DNA of 64,000 nucleotides from Mucilaginibacter pedocola (GCF_002013915.1 NZ_MBTF01000034.1:186001-250000), one strand, 5' to 3'. Counted from the first letter of the stretch, positions 45,391 to 53,896 are shown. Program-made: numbers and translations. Notes: generated by a model from the sequence alone, not told the origin.

Positions 45391-45421
45391 AAGGCCCGAA
45401 CGAATGTTCGGGCCTTTTTTT
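45391..45421 (+). terminator. Intrinsic terminator after atpC
   Basis: AAGGCCCGAAC (45391-45401) pairs perfectly with GTTCGGGCCTT (45406-45416) around a GAAT loop, followed by a run of Ts. It ends the atpD-atpC transcript; as the next gene is convergent and the stem begins with As, it may work in both directions. Confidence 0.92.
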
Positions 45422-45437
45422 GTTTTCCTTTTTCAGC

Positions 45438-46358
45438 TTACTTATCACTCCCCGTAAACTTCATTGCTATTTTCATCGGGTACGATAATTCCACCGGCCC
45501 GGTCGCAGTTTTCTTAGCTTGCATAGTCGCCGATATATTTTTGGTGATATGGCTTTCGGTAACCCAACCTGTAGTTTTATCTATTTTCAGTTTAGCGGTG
45601 TAATTGCCGGTTGCCTGTGTAAGGCGCATAAAATACCCATTTGACTGTTTAAACGCAGGCACTTTATCAGGTGTGATCACTGCGGCACCGCTAACCTGGT
45701 AATACTTATCGGTAATAGCATCAAGCGTATATTTGGTCAAGGTTTTTACAGATATAGCGGCCGCGTCCATAGTGGTTAATGTTGTCCACATTCCCGTAAC
45801 TGATACCGGCGCCTTTGGGAATATTACAAATGTTTCCTGCAAGTTACCCTTAATGCTTTTCTCGCCGAACGACTGCTTCATTTGCGCCATTATTTGTGTT
45901 AACTGCAGCTCGCCCACTTGAGGAAACTCTTTGGCCATACCCGAAAACAGGCTGTCGATATTCTTAACCTCTACAATTTGCCCTCTCTTACTCATGGTAA
46001 TAATGAATGGTTTATTGATCATTATCTTTATTACTTTAGACATCAGGTCGTCTGCTCCTGCCTCGCTGCTAAAACCCATCTCTTTATCTCCCATTTGTAT
46101 GTGCATACCTAATTTTTTGTAGGTAACCTCCATTTCATAAAGGGTATCTTTTATTGCGGTTACTTTATGGGCAGTTGTACCGGTCACCGTTGTTTTTACT
46201 AATTGATGTGCACCGTTCAGCAATTGGTCTATATCCATATCGGCAGCCACGCTTAAAAGGTAAGTACTATCTTTCTGAAGGTTCAGTTCGAGTTTTGCCT
46301 TTTGGGCGTAAGTGTGCAGGCCGATGAACAGCAGCGATAAGGTTAGGATCTTTTTCAT
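45438..46358 (-). CDS. Secreted DUF6263-like protein
   Basis: A 306-residue protein with a Sec signal peptide (MKKILTLSLLFIGLHTYAQ, cleavage after TYA or YAQ). The mature part resembles the DUF6263 family of Bacteroidota: LELNLQKDSTYLLSV near 24, PFIITMSKRGQIVEVKNID near 122-140 and KIDKTTGWVTES near 266. It is probably periplasmic or on the outer membrane. No enzymatic motif is visible. The family name is by resemblance only. Confidence 0.72.
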   Translation of the reverse strand: MKKILTLSLLFIGLHTYAQKAKLELNLQKDSTYLLSVAADMDIDQLLNGAHQLVKTTVTGTTAHKVTAIKDTLYEMEVTYKKLGMHIQMGDKEMGFSSEAGADDLMSKVIKIMINKPFIITMSKRGQIVEVKNIDSLFSGMAKEFPQVGELQLTQIMAQMKQSFGEKSIKGNLQETFVIFPKAPVSVTGMWTTLTTMDAAAISVKTLTKYTLDAITDKYYQVSGAAVITPDKVPAFKQSNGYFMRLTQATGNYTAKLKIDKTTGWVTESHITKNISATMQAKKTATGPVELSYPMKIAMKFTGSDK

Positions 46359-46456
46359 TTTTATGTTTTGTTAAATATGCTGGAGGTTTTCGAGATGGTC
46401 AACAGTCTTTCTGTTTATTATACCCCTCCCGCCTATTCGTAAATAAAAAATTCCAT

Positions 46457-46464
46457 TAAATTTG
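46457..46464 (+). promoter_or_regulatory. -7 element (TAAATTTG) upstream of the ilv leader peptide
   Basis: TAAATTTG is an exact TAnnTTTG match, placing a transcription start near 46471, about 12 bases before the leader-peptide ATG. A -33 TTTG is not clear. The short distance to the leader ATG is normal for amino-acid attenuators. Confidence 0.5.
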
Positions 46465-46482
46465 GCTTAAGCTATTCAGAGC

Positions 46483-46539
46483 ATGGATCATTCGGTAAAC
46501 GATATAGTGGTAATGGCGCAAGTGGTTATTTGTACATAA
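46483..46539 (+). CDS. Putative Val/Ile-rich leader peptide of the ilv-leu operon
   Basis: An 18-residue open frame, MDHSVNDIVVMAQVVICT. Seven of 18 residues are Val or Ile, clustered as IVV and VVI, which is what a branched-chain amino acid attenuator needs so that ribosome stalling senses charged tRNA-Val/Ile. It lies just after a -7 element and 25 bases before a terminator-like hairpin with a competing hairpin, in front of ilvD. Leader-peptide attenuation of ilv/leu operons is well established in Proteobacteria and has been predicted in Bacteroidota; here the call rests on sequence alone. Confidence 0.55.
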   Translation: MDHSVNDIVVMAQVVICT

Positions 46540-46545
46540 ACTTTT

Positions 46546-46591
46546 ATACTGATCATATAAAGGGCCCGGTCAGTATTGTTCGGGTTTTTTT
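46546..46591 (+). promoter_or_regulatory. Putative transcription attenuator of the ilv-leu operon
   Basis: Terminator: 46565-46572 (CCCGGTCA) pairs with 46577-46584 (TGTTCGGG) with a T-T mismatch and a G-U pair, loop GTAT, followed by seven Ts (46585-46591). Competing hairpin: ATACTGATC (46546-46554) pairs with GGTCAGTAT (46568-46576) over 9 bp with one G-U pair, which takes up the left arm and loop of the terminator. The two structures cannot coexist. ilvD starts 305 bases further on. Confidence 0.55.
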
Positions 46592-46642
46592 ATGAACTTT
46601 TTTGGGCAAGGCCCCTGTTTCAGGCAGAATTTCGGCAACTTA

Positions 46643-46656
46643 TTATGCATGCATAA
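46643..46656. promoter_or_regulatory. Perfect 14-base palindrome upstream of ilvD
   Basis: TTATGCATGCATAA is its own reverse complement. It lies between the attenuator and two further TAnnTTTG matches (TAACTTTG 46679-46686 and TATATTTG 46722-46729), so it could be an operator for a second ilvD promoter. The stretch 46690-46860 is very AT-rich and otherwise shows nothing I recognise. Confidence 0.35.
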
Positions 46657-46870
46657 AAACTGTACCGAATACCGTTTTTAACTTTGGTATAAATTGATAA
46701 AAATTAAATTTTATTAATTAATATATTTGCAAACTTTAATTCTTTAAAATAAAATTTTAAAATACATTATACTTTTTAAAAATATTTTTATAAAGTATTG
46801 CCATTCGCGATCGCTATATCTACCTTACATAAACCGATCGCAACCTAATTATATATAAACAAATTCAGCG

Positions 46871-46887
46871 TTTACGTTCAGCGTAAA
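46871..46887 (+). promoter_or_regulatory. Small hairpin just upstream of ilvD
   Basis: TTTACG (46871-46876) pairs with CGTAAA (46882-46887) around TTCAG, 9 bases before the ilvD ATG. TTCAGCGT occurs twice here (46864-46871 and 46877-46884). A role in translation is possible but unproven. Confidence 0.3.
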
Positions 46888-46896
46888 ATTTATAAA

Positions 46897-48606
46897 ATGA
46901 GTTCATCAGCAGACACCACAGCAGCTATAGAATTAAACAAGTATAGCAAAACCTTCACCCAAGACCCTACACAGCCTGCCGCACAGGCCATGTTGTATGG
47001 TATTGGCCTTACCGACGAGGACATGCAAAAAGCACAAATCGGCGTGGCCAGCATGGGTTACGATGGTAATACCTGCAACATGCACCTTAACGATTTGGCC
47101 AAACTGGTTAAACAAGGTATTTGGGATCAGGACCTGGTGGGCCTTATTTTTAACACCATTGGCGTGAGCGATGGTATGGGCAACGGTACCCCGGGTATGC
47201 GTTACTCGCTGATAAGCCGCGACGTTATTGCCGACTCGATAGAAACCGTAGTAGGCGCCCAATATTACGATGGCGTTGTTACCCTGCCCGGCTGCGACAA
47301 AAACATGCCAGGCTCAATTATAGCCATGGGCCGCTTGAACCGCCCTTCAATAATGGTATATGGTGGTACCATTGAACCCGGCCATTGGAAAGGCGAAGAC
47401 CTTAACATTGTTTCGGCGTTTGAAGCCCTGGGCAGAAATATTGCCGGCACCATTACTCCGGAAGATTTTAAAGGCATCATCAAAAATGCCTGTCCAAGCG
47501 CAGGTGCCTGCGGTGGTGTATATACTGCTAACACTATGGCTGCTGCCATTGAGGCTTTGGGCATGAGCTTGCCTTACTCATCAAGCAACCCCGCGTTAAG
47601 CGACGAGAAAAAAGCAGAATGCTTAGCCGCCGGTAAAGCCATCAGGCATTTGTTAGAAAAAGATATTAAGCCAAGCGATATCATGACGCGCAAGGCCTTT
47701 GAAAACGCAATGACCGTTATTATGGTTTTGGGCGGAAGCACCAACGCTGTACTGCACATGATAGCCATGGCAAAAAGTGTGGATGTACCGCTTACGCAAG
47801 ATGATTTCCAGGAAATAAGCAACCGCATACCGGTACTGGCAGATATGAAGCCAAGCGGTAAATACATGATGACCGACTTACACCATGTTGGTGGTGTACC
47901 TGCGGTAATGAAATACTTATACGCGCAAGGTTGGTTGCATGGCGATTGCCTTACCGTTACCGGCAAAACATTGGCCGAGAACTTAGAGGAAGTAACTCCG
48001 CTTGATTTTAGCAAGCAGGATATTATATGGCCGGTTGAAAAACCGGTTAAAGCTACCGGCCACTTACAAATACTTTACGGCAACCTTGCCGAAGGTGGCA
48101 GCGTGGCCAAAATTAGCGGTAAAGAGGGCGAGCGTTTCTCGGGCCCGGCACGCACATTCAACAGCGAGGCCGAACTGATGGACGGTATCATGACAGGCAA
48201 AGTAAAAGCCGGCGACGTGGTGGTTATCCGTAACGTAGGCCCTAAAGGAGCACCGGGCATGCCCGAGATGTTGAAACCAACATCGGCCATTTTTGGTGCG
48301 GGCTTAGGTGCATCGGTAGCGTTGATTACCGACGGCCGCTTTAGCGGGGGTACCCACGGCTTTGTGGTAGGCCATATTACACCTGAGGCTTACGAAGGTG
48401 GTGCAATAGGTATAGTACAAGATGACGACCTGATAGAGATAGATGCTATCAGCCGCACCATCAACCTTAAAATAAGCGACGAAGAACTGGCCGCACGTAA
48501 AGCAGCATGGCTGCAACCGCCGCTAAAAGCAAGCAAAGGCCTGCTATATCGCTACGCAAAAACCGTACGCTCTGCAGCAGAAGGTTGCGTAACGGACGAG
48601 TTTTAG
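46897..48606 (+). CDS. ilvD: Dihydroxy-acid dehydratase
   Basis: Fe-S dehydratase that converts 2,3-dihydroxy-3-methylbutanoate or -pentanoate to the 2-keto acids of valine and isoleucine synthesis. The 569-residue protein has the three cluster-ligand regions: Cys60 in GNTCNMHL, Cys133 in PGCDKNMPG and Cys205 in AGACGGVYTANT (Cys199 is also nearby). FSGGTHGFVVGHITPEA near 485 carries the catalytic-loop Ser. Length and ligands fit IlvD rather than Edd. It is the first structural gene of the operon. Confidence 0.97.
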   Translation: MSSSADTTAAIELNKYSKTFTQDPTQPAAQAMLYGIGLTDEDMQKAQIGVASMGYDGNTCNMHLNDLAKLVKQGIWDQDLVGLIFNTIGVSDGMGNGTPGMRYSLISRDVIADSIETVVGAQYYDGVVTLPGCDKNMPGSIIAMGRLNRPSIMVYGGTIEPGHWKGEDLNIVSAFEALGRNIAGTITPEDFKGIIKNACPSAGACGGVYTANTMAAAIEALGMSLPYSSSNPALSDEKKAECLAAGKAIRHLLEKDIKPSDIMTRKAFENAMTVIMVLGGSTNAVLHMIAMAKSVDVPLTQDDFQEISNRIPVLADMKPSGKYMMTDLHHVGGVPAVMKYLYAQGWLHGDCLTVTGKTLAENLEEVTPLDFSKQDIIWPVEKPVKATGHLQILYGNLAEGGSVAKISGKEGERFSGPARTFNSEAELMDGIMTGKVKAGDVVVIRNVGPKGAPGMPEMLKPTSAIFGAGLGASVALITDGRFSGGTHGFVVGHITPEAYEGGAIGIVQDDDLIEIDAISRTINLKISDEELAARKAAWLQPPLKASKGLLYRYAKTVRSAAEGCVTDEF

Positions 48607-48609
48607 TCA

Positions 48610-48638
48610 TAGCCCCCTAACCCCGTTAAGGGGAACTT
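48610..48638. repeat. Palindromic G/C-run element (AGCCCCCTAACCCC family)
   Basis: AGCCCCCTAACCCCGTTAAGGGGA: CCCC..GGGG arms form a short hairpin just after the ilvD stop. A second copy, inverted, lies at 55370-55394 (TCCCCCCTTCAGGGGGTTAGGGGGCT) before leuB. This is a common dispersed intergenic element in Bacteroidota. Confidence 0.7.
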
Positions 48639-48650
48639 ATATCGGATAAT

Positions 48651-48840
48651 AAATCGGTGAAATCGAATACAAATCGGTGGAGTCGGTGAAAGCAAAATAA
48701 ACTAATCGGTGAAATCATAAGTAATCGGTGTAATCATAACAACAAAATGGCAACAGAAACAATCACACAAGAGATCGAGCCGCAATCGGTGGAATCCGCA
48801 AAAGAGATCAGTGTAATCGAACAAAAAGCAGTGGAATCGG
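48651..48840. repeat. AATCGGTGGAATCA-type repeat cluster, running into ilvB
   Basis: Copies at about 48651-48665, 48671-48688, 48703-48717 and 48723-48737 fill the ilvD-ilvB spacer. Three degenerate copies continue inside the ilvB coding sequence at 48783-48797, 48805-48819 and 48827-48840 (GGTGGAATC, AGTGTAATC, AGTGGAATC). Unit spacing is irregular (9 to 32 bases). There are no spacers or cas genes, so it is not CRISPR. Confidence 0.85.
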
Positions 48841-50531
48841 TCAAAGAAGTCTCTGGTTCGGTCGCTTTGCTGGAAGCTTTGATCGTGGAGGGTGTGGATA
48901 CCATTTTTGGTTACCCCGGTGGCGCTATTATGCCTATTTATGATGCCCTTTACGATTACAGCGAACAGTTGAACCATATCCTGGTTCGCCATGAACAGGG
49001 CGGTATACACGCCGGCCAGGGTTATGCCCGTACGTCAGGCAAAGTGGGTGTGGTATTTGCTACCAGCGGCCCCGGCGCTACCAATTTAGTTACCGGTTTG
49101 GCCGATGCACAAATAGACAGTACTCCTTTGGTATGTATCACCGGGCAGGTATTTGCGCACCTGTTGGGTACCGATGCTTTCCAGGAGACGGATGTGATCA
49201 ACATCACCACCCCTATCACCAAATGGAACTACCAGGTAACTGATGCGAACGAAATACCCGAGGTTATTGCCAAGGCATTTTATATTGCTAAAAGCGGCCG
49301 CCCGGGCCCTGTACTTATCGATATTACCAAAAACGCCCAGATACAAAAATTCAACTACCTGGGTTATACAAAATGTAACCATATCCGTAGCTACAGGCCA
49401 AAACCTATTGTTCGCCCGCAGTACATACAAGAAGCCGCCGAACTGATCAACAGCGCTAAAAAACCATTCATTATTTGGGGCCAGGGTGTAATATTAGGCA
49501 GTGCCGAAAAAGAATTTAAAGCCTTTGTTGAGAAAAGCGGTATCCCCGCAGCATGGACCGTTTTAGGTGCAGGCGCTATCCCAACAGACCATCCGCAAAA
49601 CGTGGGTATGCTGGGCATGCACGGCAACTACGGGCCAAACGTTTTAACTAACGATTGCGACGTGCTGATTGCCATAGGTATGCGTTTTGACGACCGTGTA
49701 ACCGGCCGCCTTGATAAATATGCCAAACAGGCAAAAGTGGTGCATTTAGATATTGACCCTGCCGAGATAGACAAAAACGTAATGTCGACAGTACCGGTAT
49801 GGGGCGATTGCAAAGAGACCCTGCCCATGCTTACCGCTTTAGTTGAGCAACACGACCACAGCGAATGGCTGCAGGTTTTTGCCGACCATACCAAACAGGA
49901 AGTTGAATCGGTTATCCATAACGAACTGAACCCAACCGGCGAACAAATGACCATGGGCGAGGTAATAAAACACCTTAACGAAATTACCGGCGGCGACGCA
50001 GTTATAGTTACCGACGTGGGCCAGCACCAAATGGTGGCCTGCCGTTACGCTAAACTGAACAAAACCCGTAGTAATGTTACCAGCGGTGGTTTGGGTACCA
50101 TGGGCTTTGCCCTACCGGCTGCCATAGGTGCTAAATTTGGCGCGCAGGAACGCGATGTTGTAGCTATTATAGGCGACGGCGGTTTCCAGATGACCTTACA
50201 GGAGTTGGGTACCATTATGCAAAGCAAGGTTGATGTAAAGATCATCATCCTAAACAATAGCTTTTTGGGCATGGTGCGCCAATGGCAGGAGTTGTTTAAC
50301 GAGCGCCGTTACTCGTTCGTGAACATCGAAAGCCCTGATTTTGTAATGGTGGCCAAAGGCTACGGCATTGAGGGCCGCTCGATAGACCAGCGTACCGATC
50401 TTGTGCCTGCCCTTACCGAAATGATGAACCACAAAGGCGCTTACCTTTTAGAAGTAATGGTAACCAAAGAGAATAACGTATTCCCGATGGTGCCACAAGG
50501 ATGCAGCGTAAGCGAGATCAGATTAAAGTAA
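48747..50531 (+). CDS. ilvB: Acetolactate synthase large subunit
   Basis: Thiamine-diphosphate enzyme making acetolactate or acetohydroxybutyrate. The 594-residue protein has the catalytic Glu83 in HEQGGIHAGQGYAR, the GDG motif IIGDGGFQMTL near 474-484 with Asn-Asn near 503, and the QALPAA-like FALPAAIGAKFG near 454. The first roughly 37 residues form an acidic, Ser/Val/Glu-rich extension absent from E. coli enzymes and written in part by the AATCGGTGGAATCA repeat. Partner small subunit is encoded next. ATG 48747 is 9 bases after the last intergenic repeat copy. Confidence 0.97.
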   Translation: MATETITQEIEPQSVESAKEISVIEQKAVESVKEVSGSVALLEALIVEGVDTIFGYPGGAIMPIYDALYDYSEQLNHILVRHEQGGIHAGQGYARTSGKVGVVFATSGPGATNLVTGLADAQIDSTPLVCITGQVFAHLLGTDAFQETDVINITTPITKWNYQVTDANEIPEVIAKAFYIAKSGRPGPVLIDITKNAQIQKFNYLGYTKCNHIRSYRPKPIVRPQYIQEAAELINSAKKPFIIWGQGVILGSAEKEFKAFVEKSGIPAAWTVLGAGAIPTDHPQNVGMLGMHGNYGPNVLTNDCDVLIAIGMRFDDRVTGRLDKYAKQAKVVHLDIDPAEIDKNVMSTVPVWGDCKETLPMLTALVEQHDHSEWLQVFADHTKQEVESVIHNELNPTGEQMTMGEVIKHLNEITGGDAVIVTDVGQHQMVACRYAKLNKTRSNVTSGGLGTMGFALPAAIGAKFGAQERDVVAIIGDGGFQMTLQELGTIMQSKVDVKIIILNNSFLGMVRQWQELFNERRYSFVNIESPDFVMVAKGYGIEGRSIDQRTDLVPALTEMMNHKGAYLLEVMVTKENNVFPMVPQGCSVSEIRLK

Positions 50532-50558
50532 GCCTAACCCTTTCAAAGAAGCAACAAC

Positions 50559-51161
50559 ATGGAAACCATCAACCAGAAGCAGGAGTTTAATATAACGGTA
50601 TATACCGAGAACCAAATTGGGTTACTTAACCGAATTGCTATTATATTTACACGCCGAAAAATAAACATCGATAGCCTGAATACTTCTCCATCGGAGATAG
50701 AAAGCATACATCGTTTCAACATCGTGATAACCGAATCTGAAGAGGTAGTGCGCAAGCTTACCCGCCAGATAGAGAAACAGGTGGAAGTATTAAAAGTATA
50801 CTACCATACCAACCAGGATGTGGTTTGGCAGGAAATGGCGCTTTATAAAATGAGCACCGATGTAATTGCCGAGAAAGTAAGCGTAGAGCGTTTGCTGCGC
50901 GAGAACGGCGCACGTGCGGTAGTTATCCGTAAGGACTACACCGTATTTGAAACTACCGGCCACCGCGAGGAGACCGATAACCTGATCAAGATACTTCAGC
51001 CATACGGGCTGATAGAATTTGTTCGCAGTGCACGCGTGGCCATTATCAAAAAAAGCGATGGCTTCAACAGCAAGCTCCGCGAATTTGAAAGGCTTGAACC
51101 GGGCGAAGATGTGGTGGAAAACGAATATTTGAATAAAGGGCAGAAAGTGTTTACGATGTAA
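50559..51161 (+). CDS. ilvN: Acetolactate synthase small (regulatory) subunit
   Basis: Regulatory subunit mediating feedback by valine. The 200-residue protein holds an ACT domain at about 9-82 (FNITVYTENQIGLLNRIAII, FTRRKINIDSLN) and a C-terminal ALS_ss_C region (about 95-175), like long IlvH/IlvN forms. It lies 27 bases after ilvB. Confidence 0.95.
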   Translation: METINQKQEFNITVYTENQIGLLNRIAIIFTRRKINIDSLNTSPSEIESIHRFNIVITESEEVVRKLTRQIEKQVEVLKVYYHTNQDVVWQEMALYKMSTDVIAEKVSVERLLRENGARAVVIRKDYTVFETTGHREETDNLIKILQPYGLIEFVRSARVAIIKKSDGFNSKLREFERLEPGEDVVENEYLNKGQKVFTM

Positions 51162-51164
51162 GTG

Positions 51165-51249
51165 TTTCTGAACCATGATTCGCCTGATTTAAGGATTATC
51201 CGATGCAAATCAAGTAAATCCTAAAATCCAACAAATCAAGGTTCAGAAA
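51165..51249. repeat. Imperfect 33-bp inverted repeat after ilvN
   Basis: Positions 51165-51197 pair with 51217-51249 at 27 of 33 bases around a 19-base loop; the outer 10 bp (TTTCTGAACC / GGTTCAGAAA) are perfect. No T run follows, so terminator function is doubtful. Similar TTCTGAACC...GATTTAAGGATT elements are widespread in Bacteroidota genomes. Confidence 0.75.
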
Positions 51250-51316
51250 AATCGGTGAAATCAAAAAATTAAAATAAAACATCAATCGGTGGAATCACCC
51301 CTAATCGGTGGAATCA
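51249..51316. repeat. AATCGGTGGAATCA-type repeats upstream of ilvC
   Basis: Three copies at 51249-51263, 51283-51297 and 51302-51316. The last copy ends 21 bases before the ilvC ATG. The same family stands immediately before ilvB and before the methyltransferase at 56643. Confidence 0.85.
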
Positions 51317-51337
51317 CAAAAATCAAAAATCAATACA

Positions 51338-52396
51338 ATGGCAAAATTAAATTTCGGCGGTACTGAAGAAAATGTAGTAACCCGCGAAGAGTTCCCACTA
51401 TCAAAAGCTCAGGACGTTTTAAAAGACGAAGTTGTAGCAGTAATTGGCTACGGCGTACAAGGCCCGGGCCAGGCGCTCAATCAAAAAGACAACGGCATTA
51501 ACGTAATTGTTGGCCAGCGTAAAAATTCAAAAACCTGGGATAAAGCTATTGCTGATGGCTTTGTACCCGGCGAAACCCTTTTTGAAATTGAAGAAGCTTT
51601 AGAGCGTGGAACCGTTATTTGCTATTTATTGAGCGATGCTGCACAGATAGCTTTATGGCCAACCGTTAAAAAACACTTAACCCCGGGTAAAGCATTATAC
51701 TTTTCTCACGGTTTTGGTATCACTTTCAACGAGCAGACCGGCATCGTTCCTCCTGCAGATGTTGACGTATTTTTGGTTGCCCCTAAAGGTTCGGGTACTT
51801 CATTGCGCCGCATGTTCTTACAAGGCCGTGGCTTGAACTCAAGCTACGCTATCTTCCAGGATGCAACAGGCAAAGCTTTCGAGCGTGTTATCGCTTTAGG
51901 TATCGCTGTAGGTAGCGGTTACCTGTTCGAAACTGACTTCCGTAAAGAAGTATTCAGCGATTTAACCGGCGAGCGTGGCACTTTGATGGGCTGTATCCAG
52001 GGTATTTTTGCTGCTCAGTACGAAGTATTGCGCTCAAAAGGCCACTCTCCATCGGAGTCGTTCAACGAAACTGTTGAAGAGTTAACTCAATCGTTGATGC
52101 CATTAGTTGCAGAGAACGGTATGGATTGGATGTACGCCAACTGCTCTACTACTGCACAACGCGGTGCATTAGACTGGTGGAAAGCCTTCCGCGATGCTAC
52201 TAAACCGGTATTTGAAGACCTGTACAACAGTGTTGCAACCGGTGTTGAATCACAAAAATCTATCGATAGCAACAGCAAACCAGATTACCGCGAGAAACTG
52301 GATGCCGAATTAGCTGAATTACGCGAAAGCGAATTATGGCAAGCCGGTAAAACCGTACGCAGCTTGCGCCCTGAGAACCAGGCTGTAGAAGCATAA
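51338..52396 (+). CDS. ilvC: Ketol-acid reductoisomerase
   Basis: NADPH-dependent isomeroreductase of valine and isoleucine synthesis, 352 residues. ATG 51338 (MAKLNFGGTEENV) is chosen; an in-frame GTG at 51308 lies in repeat sequence. The Rossmann motif is VIGYGVQGPGQALN near 36-49, a Bacteroidota variant of GYGSQGHA; LVAPKGSGTSLRR near 148-160 and ETDFRKEVFSDLTGERGTL near 203-221 hold the metal-binding acids. Confidence 0.96.
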   Translation: MAKLNFGGTEENVVTREEFPLSKAQDVLKDEVVAVIGYGVQGPGQALNQKDNGINVIVGQRKNSKTWDKAIADGFVPGETLFEIEEALERGTVICYLLSDAAQIALWPTVKKHLTPGKALYFSHGFGITFNEQTGIVPPADVDVFLVAPKGSGTSLRRMFLQGRGLNSSYAIFQDATGKAFERVIALGIAVGSGYLFETDFRKEVFSDLTGERGTLMGCIQGIFAAQYEVLRSKGHSPSESFNETVEELTQSLMPLVAENGMDWMYANCSTTAQRGALDWWKAFRDATKPVFEDLYNSVATGVESQKSIDSNSKPDYREKLDAELAELRESELWQAGKTVRSLRPENQAVEA

Positions 52397-52405
52397 TTCC
52401 AAGTA

Positions 52406-52475
52406 TTAAGTCTTAAGTCGCCTGTAGTAAGTCCTATTGGCGGCTTAAGACTTAAAACTTTTATACTAAAGACTT
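52406..52475. repeat. Heptad tandem inverted repeat between ilvC and leuC
   Basis: Ten seven-base units stand in unbroken phase: TTAAGTC, TTAAGTC, GCCTGTA, GTAAGTC, CTATTGG, then the reversed words CGGCTTA, AGACTTA, AAACTTT, TATACTA, AAGACTT. The 17-base arms 52406-52422 and about 52440-52456 pair with one mismatch. The array ends 5 bases before the leuC ATG. Confidence 0.85.
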
Positions 52476-52480
52476 AAAAA

Positions 52481-53896
52481 ATGGCACAGACATTATTCGA
52501 CAAAATTTGGGATGCGCACGTCGTCAGTAGCAGCGAGGGTTTCCCCGATATTTTATACATCGATACACATTTTATACACGAGGTAACCAGTCCGCAGGCA
52601 TTTGATGGTTTGCGCAAAAGAGGGCTACCCGTTTTCAGGCCAAAACAAACTGTTGCCACGGCCGACCACAACGTCCCCACTTGGGACCAGCACCTCCCCA
52701 TTAAAGAAGAACTTTCCCGCTACCAGGTAGATATGCTCACCAAAAACTGTGCAGAGTTCGGCATCGAACTTTACGGTTTAGGGCATCCGTACCAGGGTAT
52801 CGTCCACGTTATAGGCCCCGAACTGGGCATCACCCGTCCGGGTGGTACTTATGTTTGCGGCGACAGCCACACCTCTACGCATGGTGCGTTCGGCGCTATT
52901 GCCTTTGGCATTGGCACCTCGCAGGTAGAGCAGGTTTTGGCTACACAATGTTTACTGCAATCGCGCCCTAAAAGGATGAAGATAGAAGTGAACGGCAAAT
53001 TACAGGCAGGCGTTGGTGCAAAGGATATCATCCTTTACATTATTGCCCAAATTTCTGCAGCAGGCGGCACAGGCTACGCGGTAGAATATGCCGGTGATAC
53101 TATCCGTGGGCTGAGCATGGAAGGCCGCATGACCATCTGTAACATGAGCATCGAAATGGGTGCCCGTTGCGGATTGATCGCTCCTGACGAAACCACCATC
53201 AACTACGTAAAAGGCCGCGAATTTGCCCCTAAAGGCGAAGAGTGGGATAAGGCAGTTGCTTACTGGCAAACTTTGTACTCTGATGAAGATGCAGAATTTG
53301 ATGCCGTATTAAGCTACCGTGCCGAAGATATTGAACCAATGATAACCTACGGTACTAACCCGGGTATGGGCATTGGCGTTACACAACACGTTCCGGAAAC
53401 CGCATCATTCGAGCACAAGGAACAGGCATCATACAAAAAAGCCCTCGATTATATGGGGCTGCACGATGATGAGCAATTATTAGGCAAACCTATCGATTAT
53501 GTTTTCATTGGCAGCTGCACCAACAGCCGCATTGAAGACTTGCGCCAGGTAGCCGATTTTGTAAAAGGAAAACACAAGGCCGATAACGTAACGGTATGGG
53601 TTGTACCCGGCAGTAAGCAGGTACAAGAACAAGCCATCCGCGAAGGCCTCGACAAAATATTCAACGCCGCAGGCTTCCCGCTGCGCGAACCGGGCTGCAG
53701 CGCTTGCCTGGGCATGAACGAGGATAAGATACCTGCAGGCAAATACTGCGTATCAACCTCTAACCGCAACTTCGAAGGCCGCCAGGGCCCCAACAGCCGC
53801 ACCTTTTTGGCCAGCCCGCTAACGGCAGCCGCCAGTGCGATAACGGGTGTCGTTACTGACATTCGCGAATTTCTGAAAGAGGAGGAATTAGTATGA
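52481..53896 (+). CDS. leuC: 3-isopropylmalate dehydratase large subunit
   Basis: Aconitase-family subunit that, with LeuD, isomerises 2- to 3-isopropylmalate. 471 residues. TLFDKIWDAHVV at the start, CGDSHTSTHGAFGAIAFGIGTS near 125-146, and the [4Fe-4S] ligands: Cys in FIGSCTNSRIEDL near 347 and two in EPGCSACLGMNEDK near 407-410. Overlaps leuD by 4 bases (ATGA), matching their stoichiometric complex. Confidence 0.98.
   Translation: MAQTLFDKIWDAHVVSSSEGFPDILYIDTHFIHEVTSPQAFDGLRKRGLPVFRPKQTVATADHNVPTWDQHLPIKEELSRYQVDMLTKNCAEFGIELYGLGHPYQGIVHVIGPELGITRPGGTYVCGDSHTSTHGAFGAIAFGIGTSQVEQVLATQCLLQSRPKRMKIEVNGKLQAGVGAKDIILYIIAQISAAGGTGYAVEYAGDTIRGLSMEGRMTICNMSIEMGARCGLIAPDETTINYVKGREFAPKGEEWDKAVAYWQTLYSDEDAEFDAVLSYRAEDIEPMITYGTNPGMGIGVTQHVPETASFEHKEQASYKKALDYMGLHDDEQLLGKPIDYVFIGSCTNSRIEDLRQVADFVKGKHKADNVTVWVVPGSKQVQEQAIREGLDKIFNAAGFPLREPGCSACLGMNEDKIPAGKYCVSTSNRNFEGRQGPNSRTFLASPLTAAASAITGVVTDIREFLKEEELV

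Noticed and set aside
46559..46591. Hairpin considered only as a terminator for a gene upstream
   Set aside because: The upstream gene (45438-46358) is on the other strand, so nothing but the leader region is transcribed into it from the left; attenuator is the better reading.
48651..48737. Regularly recurring short repeats considered as a CRISPR array
   Set aside because: The repeat word is only about 14 bases, the distances vary (9-32 bases), there are no unique spacers and no cas genes.
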